From NCBI GenBank assembly GCA_037890055.1, contig JBBKBD010000003.1: DNA of 64,000 bases, one strand, 5' to 3'. This DNA is from Mediannikoviicoccus sp037890055 (GTDB taxonomy: Bacteria; Bacillota; Clostridia; Tissierellales; Peptoniphilaceae). This document shows, piece by piece, positions 26,619-35,112 of this stretch (position 1 is the first letter of the stretch; each line of letters starts with the position of its first letter). Below the pieces are notes generated by a model. The model ran no database searches, was not told where the DNA came from, and saw nothing but the letters and a program-made list of their open reading frames with translations. The position numbers were made by a program, and so were the translations under genes.

Positions 26619-29600
26619 CTACTTGTTTTTTTGAACAATTTCTAAATTATATCTTATTGGTGTGCTATAATTAACTACTTTTATTTCTACGTCTTCAAAG
26701 CCTGGAACTTTTACAATAACCTTATCCTCGTTATTAAGTCCAAAAATTACAAGGCCAGTATAATTGTTTGATCCATATTCTCCTGCATAATATCCAAGAC
26801 TTTTTTCTCCAAATTTATAAGGTAACTGTCCAAGCTTTTCTTGACCTTTTAGTACAGTGGCATTTCCTTCTTTTAAAGCCTTTAACCACTCTTTTGCATC
26901 AGTGTCATTTTTATCTATATCTATAGATTTAGAATTTCCCTTTTTTAATTTAGTACTAATATCTCTAGCTGGAGAAGTTACTGTTATTTCCTTTGTAGTA
27001 GTTTTTTTGTTGTCTAACACTGAAGTTGCTTTAACAATAATTTTAGTACTAGTCTCATCACCTGCTATTGTTAAAAGTCCTTCCTGGTCTATGCTTGTAT
27101 TAGGACTATGATTTCCTTCAATTTCAAATTTAGCTTTCTTATCTTCGTCTTTTAGGTTTTCTCCTTCAACAGTCGCTATTAATTTAAGGCTCTTTCCTTT
27201 TTCTAGGCTTGTCTCAGTATTTTCGATTTTTATAGATGATACCACTTTAAGCTTTTGAATATTTATAAATAAAGTACCATTAAACTCTTGATCTTTTCCC
27301 CATTTAACTTCGATAGTTTTTCCATTTTCAAGTTCATTAAAGTTTAATATCTCTATATTTTCACCATTATTTTTTATCTTTCCCTCTTTTTCCCTAATAT
27401 CGTGCTTATTTCCACTTTGATCAATTATAGGATTCTTCACAAGACTATTTGTGGTAACAATATCAACTTCTTGAGAGCCCATTTCTACTGCAACTTTAAA
27501 TTTGCTTCTAAGCTTTCCAATAGGTGAGGCATCAGAAATGTTGTTACGACCTAGTTTTACTTCTCTAAGATTTGCCATATCAACAAGAGGATTTATATCA
27601 TAAATTTGATTCATTTGTAAATTCATTTCTGTTATTTCATTAAGTCCTCTTAAGAATGATATATCAGTCAATCCAGATCTAATGATTGTTAAATCTTCAA
27701 GCTTTGTAAGTTTAGATATAGGAGAAAAGTCCTTTACTTTTTTTGCATTATTAATCTTAAGCTCTGATATATTTGTTAGTTTTTTTAGTACCTCTAATGA
27801 TTCTATGTCTGGGTTGTTACTTATATCTAAATCTTCAAGATTTACTAATTTTCCCAACGGGCTTAGATCTTTTATTTTATTCTCTGAAACGTGAATTTCC
27901 TTTAACTCTGTTAAGTTCTTTAAACTATCTAGGCTTTCAATTTTATTTCCATTAGCTAAAAGTCTAGTCAATTTAGTTGACTTTTCTAAAGGTGATAAGT
28001 CTGTTATTTGCTTATTTCCTGAAATATCAAGAAGTGTTAATTTTTCGTGATCCTTTAGAGCTTCAATAGAAGAAATCTTGTTGCTTTGAATAGATAATTC
28101 TTCAAGATCTTTACATTCCTTTAGAGGACTTATATCAGTAATTCCTCCCGTTCTATTCAAGAGTAATTTTTTTAATTTTTTTAGATTTTCAAATCCAGCT
28201 ATTGATTTTATTCCTCTATTTCCATATAGATTTAACTCTTCAAGTTCTGTTAAACTTCCTATTGCACTTAAATCTTCTATTTTATTATTTTTTAAAACTA
28301 ATTTTTTTAATTTTGTAAGATCTTTAAGAGGACTTATGTCTGTAAGGTATTGTCCACTCTCTGCTAAATATTGATCATCTAATTCAAGAGTTTCTAGGTT
28401 TTTACATTTTTTTAAAGGAGTTAAGTCAATGACTTCATTTCCTGTAAGATCAAGACTTGTCATATTTACAGCATACTCTAAACCTTCTAATGACTTTATT
28501 CCTCCCATTCTTGACTGAGTGAAATTTAGATTACAATCAAGTCCATTTAACTGTGACATCATTTTTTCAGTTATTTTCTGACCATCTTTGTAAATATTTT
28601 GATGCTTAAGTTGGTTTATTATTGCTTTTTTTAAAATTCCATCTTTAATATCTACTTCTTTTGAATTATCAATATTATTTTGTGAATTTCCATTATTCTT
28701 GTTAGGAGTTTTGTTATCTACTTTAGATTCTTCAGTTTTATTAGGGTTTAGTAACTTCTTTTCCAACTCCTTAGAAAGGCTGTTTTCCCCTCCAACTAAA
28801 ACTACTTTTTTAAGACCTTTAAACTTAAATACTTCATTAGAAATGTCATTTCCATTAGTTAATAATATTGGTGCATGAAGTTTTTTTGCAAGAGGTGTTG
28901 ATGCTAAAGCGTCTGCAAAAACCCTTCCAGATGCCAATACAGCAGTGTCAAAACTTCCAAATTCTTTAGCTATTTGCATCGAAGTTTCATATCTATCTTT
29001 ACCAGAAATTCTTTTTCCAAAAGTTTTTTTAATCGAATTTACTCCTCCAAAAGTATAAACAACATTATATTTTTGAGGAATATTTCCAGCTAGAGGTCCA
29101 TCAACTAAAAGTAAAGGCATTCCTTTTTGTGATAAATATGCTCCTGCACTTAAAGCATCTGGGAAGTCCCTTCCGGTAGCTATGGCAATATTGTTCACAC
29201 CCATTTTTTCAACTATTTTAAGAGATGTTTCATATCTATCTTTACCAGCAATCCTTGATACCTTGAAGTTTTTTTTCAAATTATTTTCAAGATTATTTGA
29301 TATTGAGTTTTCACCGCCTACAATAGTAATCTCAGTTATTGATTTTGATTTTAATTTATCCACATCTAAAGTCTTACCATCACTAAGAACTATTGCAGCA
29401 TTTTCTTTCCCTGCTAAAGGACCAACGGATAAAGCATCTGCAAAGATATTCCCATTAGTCAAATATACTTTATTTGTATCCATCTTCTCAAGAATATTAA
29501 TGGATGTCTCATATCTATCTTTCCCATAAATTCTCTCTAAGGATAACTCTGAGGAAGATTCATTAGCATATGTATTAACTGATATTAAACTTGAAAAAGT

Positions 29601-29660
29601 TATGGCCGTCGCTAATAGCAGTGATATGCTTTTCTTACTGTTTTTTGTTTTTTTATTCAT
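26619..29660 (-). CDS. Secreted surface protein: CWB2 repeats, leucine-rich repeats, Ig-like domain, 1013 aa
   Basis: Signal peptide at 1-32 (cleavage after TYA). Three cell-wall-binding type 2 repeats (PF04122) follow, each opening with the RI(Y/A/S)GKDRYETS motif at about residues 43, 136 and 216, which anchor proteins non-covalently to wall polymers. A Lys/Asn linker (about 305-340) leads into SDS22-like leucine-rich repeats (about 370-720; LTxLxxLxLxxNxIxDLSPL pattern). Then come a beta-rich spacer and a bacterial Ig-like domain (about 805-900) and a C-terminal beta domain. Internalin-like architecture suggests adhesion or ligand capture. A Fur-like box overlaps its promoter. RBS TTGGAGG. 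Confidence 0.92.
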   Translation of the reverse strand: MNKKTKNSKKSISLLLATAITFSSLISVNTYANESSSELSLERIYGKDRYETSINILEKMDTNKVYLTNGNIFADALSVGPLAGKENAAIVLSDGKTLDVDKLKSKSITEITIVGGENSISNNLENNLKKNFKVSRIAGKDRYETSLKIVEKMGVNNIAIATGRDFPDALSAGAYLSQKGMPLLLVDGPLAGNIPQKYNVVYTFGGVNSIKKTFGKRISGKDRYETSMQIAKEFGSFDTAVLASGRVFADALASTPLAKKLHAPILLTNGNDISNEVFKFKGLKKVVLVGGENSLSKELEKKLLNPNKTEESKVDNKTPNKNNGNSQNNIDNSKEVDIKDGILKKAIINQLKHQNIYKDGQKITEKMMSQLNGLDCNLNFTQSRMGGIKSLEGLEYAVNMTSLDLTGNEVIDLTPLKKCKNLETLELDDQYLAESGQYLTDISPLKDLTKLKKLVLKNNKIEDLSAIGSLTELEELNLYGNRGIKSIAGFENLKKLKKLLLNRTGGITDISPLKECKDLEELSIQSNKISSIEALKDHEKLTLLDISGNKQITDLSPLEKSTKLTRLLANGNKIESLDSLKNLTELKEIHVSENKIKDLSPLGKLVNLEDLDISNNPDIESLEVLKKLTNISELKINNAKKVKDFSPISKLTKLEDLTIIRSGLTDISFLRGLNEITEMNLQMNQIYDINPLVDMANLREVKLGRNNISDASPIGKLRSKFKVAVEMGSQEVDIVTTNSLVKNPIIDQSGNKHDIREKEGKIKNNGENIEILNFNELENGKTIEVKWGKDQEFNGTLFINIQKLKVVSSIKIENTETSLEKGKSLKLIATVEGENLKDEDKKAKFEIEGNHSPNTSIDQEGLLTIAGDETSTKIIVKATSVLDNKKTTTKEITVTSPARDISTKLKKGNSKSIDIDKNDTDAKEWLKALKEGNATVLKGQEKLGQLPYKFGEKSLGYYAGEYGSNNYTGLVIFGLNNEDKVIVKVPGFEDVEIKVVNYSTPIRYNLEIVQKNK

Positions 29661-29703
29661 ACTACCTCCAATAAAATTTTTTTAGAGAATAATCTCTGAT
29701 ACA

Positions 29704-29733
29704 ATTATAAGTCGTATTGATATTGATTGTCAA
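29704..29733 (-). promoter_or_regulatory. Promoter of the surface protein with Fur-like box
   Basis: Minus strand: consensus -35 TTGACA (29733-29728), 18 bp, -10 TATAAT (29709-29704). Positions 29718-29732 read TGATATTGATTGTCA, matching the 7-1-7 Fur consensus (TGATAATnATTATCA) at 12 of 14 defined bases and covering the -35. A second small palindrome, AGAGA-ATAA-TCTCT, lies at 29684-29697 in the leader. Iron (or another metalloregulator) control is inferred only. Confidence 0.7.
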
Positions 29734-29796
29734 TACTATTCTCTGGGAAATAAAAAAAGATAATAGCTTTGTCTACTACCTTTTTAAAATAAAAAT

Positions 29797-30039
29797 TTAC
29801 GAATAAAAAACATCTACCTTTAAAAACTCCTCTAAAGGAAGGATTATATTCTTAATGCTTTGAAACTCATCATCTGTTATATCCGTCAAATATACCTCTC
29901 TTCCATTATGTGCACTACAATACTTATTTCCAATTTTTAAGTTATTAAATTTGCAATATAGATTAATATCTTCTGCAAAACTCAACTTATAATCTTCATT
30001 AAAATCTTTAATCATTTTTTCCGTTAATACTCCCGACAC
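29797..30039 (-). CDS. Hypothetical small protein, 80 aa
   Basis: An open frame with a GTG start at 30039 and no obvious ribosome site; it begins 20 bp past the membrane-protein gene on the same strand and could be translated by coupling. The composition is protein-like (SFAEDINLYCKF..., ITDDEFQSIKNIILPLEEFL) with no recognised domain. The last 40 residues look like a compact beta-alpha unit. The start is uncertain. Confidence 0.45.
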   Translation of the reverse strand: MSGVLTEKMIKDFNEDYKLSFAEDINLYCKFNNLKIGNKYCSAHNGREVYLTDITDDEFQSIKNIILPLEEFLKVDVFYS

Positions 30040-30059
30040 TTCAATGAAATTGTCTTTTA

Positions 30060-30539
30060 TTAAAACAAAGTCAATACATATCCATCAATCAAGGCTATAA
30101 AAAAGTACATTATAAAGGCACGTAAAAAAGAATCAATATGTTTTTTTGGGTTTTGATAAAGAGCTTTTTCAGGGATTTTAATAAATCTTATGCGCTTCGT
30201 ATTTCTCCACCATAATAAATCAATTACAATAAGGTCAAATAAGTTTAGCGACTGCCCTAAAATAAATAAGGATATGAAATTATGCTTGAAACTTCTTCCT
30301 CTAATAAATATTCCCATTATTAAAAATAGAACTAGGAATAATAAAAAGTTTGCCACAAAGGTAGCTAGTTTACTTTTTTCTTTAAATCTCCCTCTATATT
30401 CTTCAACTTGATTAATTTTTTCCTTAATCTCATCTGGATATGACATATAATTTTTTAAGTTTTTATCATCAGTTCCCGTTCCTAAAATACATAGTACAAA
30501 AAACATAAAACATAAAATTAAAATTTCAATCACTAGCAT
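30060..30539 (-). CDS. Small membrane protein of unknown function, 159 aa
   Basis: Four predicted TM segments (about residues 2-22, 66-84, 95-115, 138-158). A longer TTG-started version would overlap the GNAT gene, but the ATG at 30539 has a clear AGGAAG at good spacing. The segment IPEKALYQNPKKHIDSFLRAF before the last TM recurs in uncharacterised clostridial membrane proteins as far as I recall; I cannot assign a function. It follows the GNAT gene by 28 bp. Confidence 0.7.
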   Translation of the reverse strand: MLVIEILILCFMFFVLCILGTGTDDKNLKNYMSYPDEIKEKINQVEEYRGRFKEKSKLATFVANFLLFLVLFLIMGIFIRGRSFKHNFISLFILGQSLNLFDLIVIDLLWWRNTKRIRFIKIPEKALYQNPKKHIDSFLRAFIMYFFIALIDGYVLTLF

Positions 30540-30567
30540 ACATATCTTCCTTTTTTGTTTTTTAAAT

Positions 30568-31095
30568 TTATATCTCCAGTGCCTTTTCAATTAAAACTAA
30601 ATTAACATCTTCCAGGCCATTAAACACACATGGAACAATTCCGATTTCCTTATATCCCATTTTTTTATACATCCCTCTGGCATTAACATTCTTTTCATTT
30701 GTATCTAAACGAAGGTACTTGCATCCATTATCTTTTGCATACTCTTCATAAAATTTTACAAAGCTCTTTCCAAGTCCCTTTCGTTTTTTCTCTGGGTCAA
30801 TTACAAGGGTGTGAAGTACCATTATTTCGTCTGGTTCTGCGTCATATTGCCATTTTGCTTTTGCATACACATCCACTTGTTCCTTGTTGATTATTCCACT
30901 ACCAAAAATAACCCCATCTTCTTCCATTACAAAGAGGTCCTGTCTAAGAATAGCATCTTCCGCAGTTTTTCTTTTTGGATAAATATCTCTTTTCCATCCA
31001 ATAACAACTTCGCCTTTTTCTTCTGCTGTATGTATCTTGTCATAAATTGAAACCACCGCTTCAATATCTTTTGAAACTGCTTTTCTTATAATCAC
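30568..31095 (-). CDS. GNAT-family N-acetyltransferase, 175 aa
   Basis: Acetyl-CoA-dependent acetyltransferase fold: N-terminal IRKAVSKDIEAVVSIYDK, central VLHTLVIDPEKKRKGLGKSF (acetyl-CoA pyrophosphate loop R/K-K-x-G-L-G-K) and C-terminal NARGMYKKMGYKEIG. GTG start behind GGAGGG. First gene of a short minus-strand operon. The substrate (antibiotic, polyamine or protein N-terminus) cannot be told. Confidence 0.88.
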   Translation of the reverse strand: MIIRKAVSKDIEAVVSIYDKIHTAEEKGEVVIGWKRDIYPKRKTAEDAILRQDLFVMEEDGVIFGSGIINKEQVDVYAKAKWQYDAEPDEIMVLHTLVIDPEKKRKGLGKSFVKFYEEYAKDNGCKYLRLDTNEKNVNARGMYKKMGYKEIGIVPCVFNGLEDVNLVLIEKALEI

Positions 31096-31176
31096 ATTAG
31101 CCCTCCACTTTTTAATAATTATATCAAATTGTGCTTTTTATTAGTATTGAATTGCAGAGTTGGTAACACGAAAATC

Positions 31177-31233
31177 TTGACTTTTCCTATAAAAGAATTA
31201 TAATTTAGTTAGAAAGTATGAATTTCTAACTAA
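31177..31233 (+). promoter_or_regulatory. Promoter and operator of the AbrB-RelE-type toxin-antitoxin operon
   Basis: -35 TTGACT (31177-31182), 16 bp, -10 TATAAT (31199-31204). Directly after the -10 lies an exact 11-bp inverted repeat TTAGTTAGAAA / TTTCTAACTAA (31205-31215 and 31223-31233) that spans the start of transcription and reaches the RBS. This is the expected position for autorepression by the AbrB-fold antitoxin. Confidence 0.75.
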
Positions 31234-31243
31234 GGAGGTTATT

Positions 31244-31501
31244 ATGTTAGTTGAATTAAAAGCTAAATCACAGGTTACTATTCCAAAGGATATTGTAAAT
31301 GCAATGGAACTTAATCAAGGCGATCAGTTTGAAGTAATAGAAGAAGATGGAAAAATAATTCTTGTTCCTGTAGCAATTTATCCTGAGCATATAATAAAAA
31401 ATTTAAAATCTGAAGTAAACGAAATAAAAAAATCAATTGAAAAGGGCGACCAACCTACCTTTGACTCCATAGATTCCCTTTTTGAGGAGTTGGATAAATA
31501 G
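31244..31501 (+). CDS. AbrB/SpoVT-fold antitoxin, 85 aa
   Basis: N-terminal swapped-hairpin AbrB domain (LKAKSQVTIPKDIVNAMELNQGDQFEVIEEDGKIILVP) that binds DNA, and a C-terminal acidic helix region (FDSIDSLFEELDK) that would wrap and inhibit the toxin. Its stop overlaps the toxin start by one base. RBS AAGGAGG. The palindrome at 31205-31233 is the probable operator. Confidence 0.88.
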   Translation: MLVELKAKSQVTIPKDIVNAMELNQGDQFEVIEEDGKIILVPVAIYPEHIIKNLKSEVNEIKKSIEKGDQPTFDSIDSLFEELDK

Positions 31502-31767
31502 TGTCTTATAAAATAACATACTCTAAGGCATTTGAAAAACATTATAAGAAATTGTCTCAAAAAGAAAAACAACAAACTAAAAATAAAATTAAATATTTTA
31601 TTGAAAATCCTACTCATCCTTCTTTAAGGACTAAAAAAATTCAAGGGGCTGACGGGATTTGGGAATCATCAGTAAATATGGATATAAGAATTATTTGGTT
31701 TTATGAGAATAAGGAATTAATATTTCTTTTAGACATCGGGCACCATGATATTCTAAATAAATTTTAG
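31501..31767 (+). CDS. RelE/ParE-superfamily toxin, 88 aa
   Basis: Compact basic protein with the RelE/YafQ/HigB fold pattern: SKAFEKHYKKLSQKEKQQTKNKIKYFI helices, a beta-sheet with ...IWESSVNMDIRIIWFYE... and the C-terminal GHHDILNKF typical of YafQ/mRNA-interferase-like toxins (His residues near the C-terminus as catalytic candidates). GTG start overlaps the antitoxin stop (1 nt). Toxin of a type II pair; ribosome-dependent mRNA cleavage is the family activity, not shown here. Confidence 0.85.
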   Translation: MSYKITYSKAFEKHYKKLSQKEKQQTKNKIKYFIENPTHPSLRTKKIQGADGIWESSVNMDIRIIWFYENKELIFLLDIGHHDILNKF

Positions 31768-31807
31768 CTTGTCGAAGATTAATTGATTAATATTTTATAT
31801 TAAAAAA

Positions 31808-31828
31808 ACTCCGAGATTTTCTCGGAGT
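31808..31828. terminator. Bidirectional terminator
   Basis: ACTCCGAGA-TTT-TCTCGGAGT hairpin, A-run on the left and TCTTTT on the right; serves the toxin gene (plus) and the nucleoside hydrolase gene (minus). Confidence 0.85.
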
Positions 31829-31831
31829 CTT

Positions 31832-32734
31832 TTACTCTATAAATGCATCCATTAATATTTTTCTAAACTTTTCTATGTCTATTTCGGTAATTACTTTACA
31901 GTTATAGTGACCATTTCTTTCTTTATGCAAGTCTCTGTAGCTCATTCCCCTTGTTTCGTCATTTTGTACATCTATTTTAATATACATGTCTTCCATTTCA
32001 AAAACTTCCGGGTCGTCTAATACGATTACAGAGCATGGGTCATGAATTCCCGAGTCATTTGATAGATAGTAGTCTAGTATTCTATGTGCAAATTTTGATT
32101 TTTTATTTTCAATTGTATCTAATAGCATGATTTGCTCTCTTGTTATGTTTGCTTTTTCCGTTATATTGAGCCCTGCCATTATAATGTCTACTCCACTTTC
32201 GAAGACAATCTTTGCAGCTTCTGGATCCACATAGAAATTAAATTCGCTAAGGCTTGTTACATTGCCTGAAGTGATTGATCCACCCATAATGCTAATTTGT
32301 TCAATTTTTTCCTTGTCTTCTGGAAAAGTTTTTAATAATAATGCAATATTTGTAAGCGGCCCCACTGCAATTATTGTAATTTTTTCTTTAGAGTTTTGAA
32401 TAATCTCATGCATCATTATAACTGAGTTTTCACTTGTAAGTTCTTTAACGTCATTTGACTCAATCATATGTCTAAAGCCTGCAATGCCGTCATTACCATG
32501 AACCGTTGCAAAGAAAGGCTCTCTTACTAATGGTACCTCTTGTCCCTTTGCCATTGGAACGTCTATGTCCAAAAGTTTTGCTAGACACTGCATATTTCTT
32601 GTTGTATGGTCTAAAGATACATTTCCATTTACGGATGAAAGGGCAAGTAGATTTAGGTTTTTTGCCTTTTTCATTACAAATAATGCAGCTGCATCATCAA
32701 CTCCTGGGTCAAAATCCAAAATACAATTAATCAT
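31832..32734 (-). CDS. Inosine/uridine-preferring nucleoside hydrolase, 300 aa
   Basis: Cytoplasmic N-ribosidase of the IunH family, splitting ribonucleosides to ribose and base. The Ca2+-binding N-terminal motif reads DFDPGVDDAAAL (residues 6-17), with VHGNDGIAG near 78 and the C-terminal HDPCSVIVLDDPE giving the distal Asp. It overlaps the upstream ECF ATPase gene by 8 bp, so it is the last gene of the ECF operon; this strongly hints that the transporter brings in nucleosides. Confidence 0.92.
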   Translation of the reverse strand: MINCILDFDPGVDDAAALFVMKKAKNLNLLALSSVNGNVSLDHTTRNMQCLAKLLDIDVPMAKGQEVPLVREPFFATVHGNDGIAGFRHMIESNDVKELTSENSVIMMHEIIQNSKEKITIIAVGPLTNIALLLKTFPEDKEKIEQISIMGGSITSGNVTSLSEFNFYVDPEAAKIVFESGVDIIMAGLNITEKANITREQIMLLDTIENKKSKFAHRILDYYLSNDSGIHDPCSVIVLDDPEVFEMEDMYIKIDVQNDETRGMSYRDLHKERNGHYNCKVITEIDIEKFRKILMDAFIE

Positions 32735-33545
32735 TTTTTCCCTCCATCTTCTTCACATAGTCCACAAAGTCATCCACTAATAACAACTTTTCGTTTAAGT
32801 TAATGGAATTACAAAGTCTTTTTATAACCGGTGGTTGGATGTAGGCTTTTTGTAGCACTTCATCTTCATCAAAGACTTCTTTTTTATCTCCATCCATTAT
32901 TATTTCTTTGTTGGACATAACTATAACTCTGTCAAAGTTTTCTACAACAAATTCCATGTCGTGGGTTATTGTGATTATGGTTTTGTTTAAGCTATATAGA
33001 TGGTCGATAACTCTTTTTAAACAGCTAATGGAGTAAGCGTCTTGTCCCGCTGTTGGTTCGTCAAATATGAACACATCGCAATTATTTGCAATTGTAATCG
33101 CAATTGTGATGAACTTTCTAGTTGAAAATGGCAAGTCGTATGGATGGTCGTCTAAAAGCTCTGAAAGCTCACATATTTCACAAGCCTTCCTTACACGTCT
33201 ATCTAGTTCATCTTCTTCCACCTTTAAGGCCCTTAATGAAAATGCAACTTCATCATAAACAGTAGAGTTAAAGATTTGGTCGTTTGGGTTTTGGAACACA
33301 TAGCCAACTCTTCTGGAAATTTGAGCTGTGGTCATATCTTTTGTGTTTTTGCCATCTAATAGAATTTCACCAGAGCTTGGTCTTAGAAGTCCATTCATAA
33401 GTTTAGCAAAAGTGGATTTCCCAGCACCATTTTGTCCAACAATAGCAACTTTTTCTCCAGAATCTATAGTCAAGCTCAAATCATTTATGGCCTTGAATCC
33501 ATTTGGATAGCTAAAATTAATATTTTTAAATTCTAATTTGCCCAT
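32727..33545 (-). CDS. ECF transporter ATPase (EcfA), 272 aa
   Basis: ATP-binding subunit of an energy-coupling-factor transporter: Walker A GQNGAGKST, Q-loop VFQNPNDQIF (the ECF-type FQNPxxQ), Walker B VFIFDEPTAGQD, switch THD. The signature motif is unusual: where SGGQ is expected the sequence reads PFSTRKFITIAI, so the canonical LSGGQ is missing. Paired with the second ATPase, which has a normal SGGQSQR, it forms an asymmetric ATPase dimer. Shares one base with the neighbouring ATPase gene. Confidence 0.88.
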   Translation of the reverse strand: MGKLEFKNINFSYPNGFKAINDLSLTIDSGEKVAIVGQNGAGKSTFAKLMNGLLRPSSGEILLDGKNTKDMTTAQISRRVGYVFQNPNDQIFNSTVYDEVAFSLRALKVEEDELDRRVRKACEICELSELLDDHPYDLPFSTRKFITIAITIANNCDVFIFDEPTAGQDAYSISCLKRVIDHLYSLNKTIITITHDMEFVVENFDRVIVMSNKEIIMDGDKKEVFDEDEVLQKAYIQPPVIKRLCNSINLNEKLLLVDDFVDYVKKMEGKND

Positions 33546-34381
33546 TAATTGTCCTCCAATTCTCTTTTACATTCCTCTAAGGTAATAGGAATATTTTTGA
33601 AAAATCCAGCTTTTTCTTCGTTTAAACTGTATGCGAGCTTGGAAACTATTGGCATGGATACATTATGATGTTCAATTTTTTCATTTGATAAAACTTCGTG
33701 AGTCTCTCCGTCAAATACAATTTCACCTTCATCCATTACAATAACTCTATCTGCATATTCTGCTATTAAGTCGATTTTGTGTTCAACTAGAATTATAGTT
33801 TTTTGTTCTGATTTTAGAAGTTTTAAAATGTCGAATATCTCTTCCGTTCCCAGTGGGTCAAGCTGACTTGTAGGTTCGTCAAATATTAAAATCTTTGGAT
33901 TCATAACGATAATTGACGCTATTGCAACCCTTTGTGACTGTCCACCAGATAGCTCAAGAGGATTTTTGTCTTGAAGGTCTTCAATCTTTAGTAATTGGAT
34001 AACATCTTTTACCCTTCTTTTCATCTCTTCTCTTTCAATGCCTAAGTTCTCCAAGCCATAGGCTATCTCTTCAAAAACAGTCTTTTTAATCCCAGAAATT
34101 TGACTAAATGGATTTTGGAATACAAAGCCAACTAGCTCTGCCATCTCACCACGTTCAATATGATTTATATTTTTTGAGTCGATTAAAATATCTCCCGAGA
34201 TTTCTCCTTGGATAAAGTCTGGAATTATTCCTCTGATGATGTTACACAAAGTGGTCTTTCCAGCTCCATTTTTTCCAATAACTCCAATAAACTCTCCTTC
34301 TCTAACATGAAGGTTCAAATCCTTTAGAGTTTTTTCTTCTTGAAGTTCGTATTTAAATGAAATATTTTTAAGTTCTATCAT
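33545..34381 (-). CDS. ECF transporter ATPase (EcfA), 278 aa
   Basis: Second ATPase of the ECF module: Walker A GKNGAGKTT, VFQNPFSQI, signature LSGGQSQRVAIAS, Walker B ILIFDEPTSQLD, switch His in VEHK. Start and stop overlap the neighbours by single bases (EcfT upstream, second EcfA downstream), showing tight translational coupling. Confidence 0.92.
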   Translation of the reverse strand: MIELKNISFKYELQEEKTLKDLNLHVREGEFIGVIGKNGAGKTTLCNIIRGIIPDFIQGEISGDILIDSKNINHIERGEMAELVGFVFQNPFSQISGIKKTVFEEIAYGLENLGIEREEMKRRVKDVIQLLKIEDLQDKNPLELSGGQSQRVAIASIIVMNPKILIFDEPTSQLDPLGTEEIFDILKLLKSEQKTIILVEHKIDLIAEYADRVIVMDEGEIVFDGETHEVLSNEKIEHHNVSMPIVSKLAYSLNEEKAGFFKNIPITLEECKRELEDN

Positions 34382-35112
34382 TATTTAAACCTCCACACCA
34401 ATGCAATCGCAACTAATGCTATATACACATAAAAAATAATTCTGTCTGCTGTGGTCTTTTTTATTTCTTTCAAGCAAGTCTTTTCATTATCCGAAGAAAA
34501 TCCACGTGCTTCTAATGTAATAGTCTTTTCATCAATTTCAGAAAGTGAAGATATAATAAGTGGTCCAAGTGATGGGAAGAAGGCCTTTGCCCTGTTTTTT
34601 AGTGAACCTTTTGTTTCAATTCCTCTGGCCTCTTGAGCCTTCATGATTTTTGAACTCTTTTCTATCATTTCAGGAATCATTGTCATTGTAGCCATTATTA
34701 CATAACTAGTTACATGGCTAACTCTCTTTTCTTGAAGTGACAGCATTAAATCTTCAATGTCTGTTGTTTCAAAAAATAACAAGAACAATGTTATAAGTGT
34801 CAAAATAAATTTGGTTTGTTCAAGTCCATTTATTATTCCTAGTTTAGTAATTCTAATAAAACCAAAATCTAAATACACAAACTCTTCTGATTTGTCTATG
34901 AATAATTGGAATAAAAACATTATCAACAATACAAATAATAACGTTATGGAAAGCTTCTTAGCATATGGTTTGAACTTTTTATCCATTAAGGCAAGTATCA
35001 AACAAAGTGGAAGCACAAATAGATACGCAAATTGCCAAGGTAAAACCAATGCAATTATGGATGTAACTATAACAATAAATAATTTTGTCGTTGGAAAAAC
35101 TTTAGAAATCAT
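34381..35112 (-). CDS. ECF transporter transmembrane coupling protein EcfT, 243 aa
   Basis: Four to five TM segments in the N-terminal half and the two EcfT coupling-helix motifs with Ala-Arg-Gly: QEARGIETK and LEARGFSSD, which contact the two ATPases. Overlaps the S-component gene by 4 bp. A decayed copy of this gene lies at 37428-38362. Confidence 0.92.
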   Translation of the reverse strand: MISKVFPTTKLFIVIVTSIIALVLPWQFAYLFVLPLCLILALMDKKFKPYAKKLSITLLFVLLIMFLFQLFIDKSEEFVYLDFGFIRITKLGIINGLEQTKFILTLITLFLLFFETTDIEDLMLSLQEKRVSHVTSYVIMATMTMIPEMIEKSSKIMKAQEARGIETKGSLKNRAKAFFPSLGPLIISSLSEIDEKTITLEARGFSSDNEKTCLKEIKKTTADRIIFYVYIALVAIALVWRFK

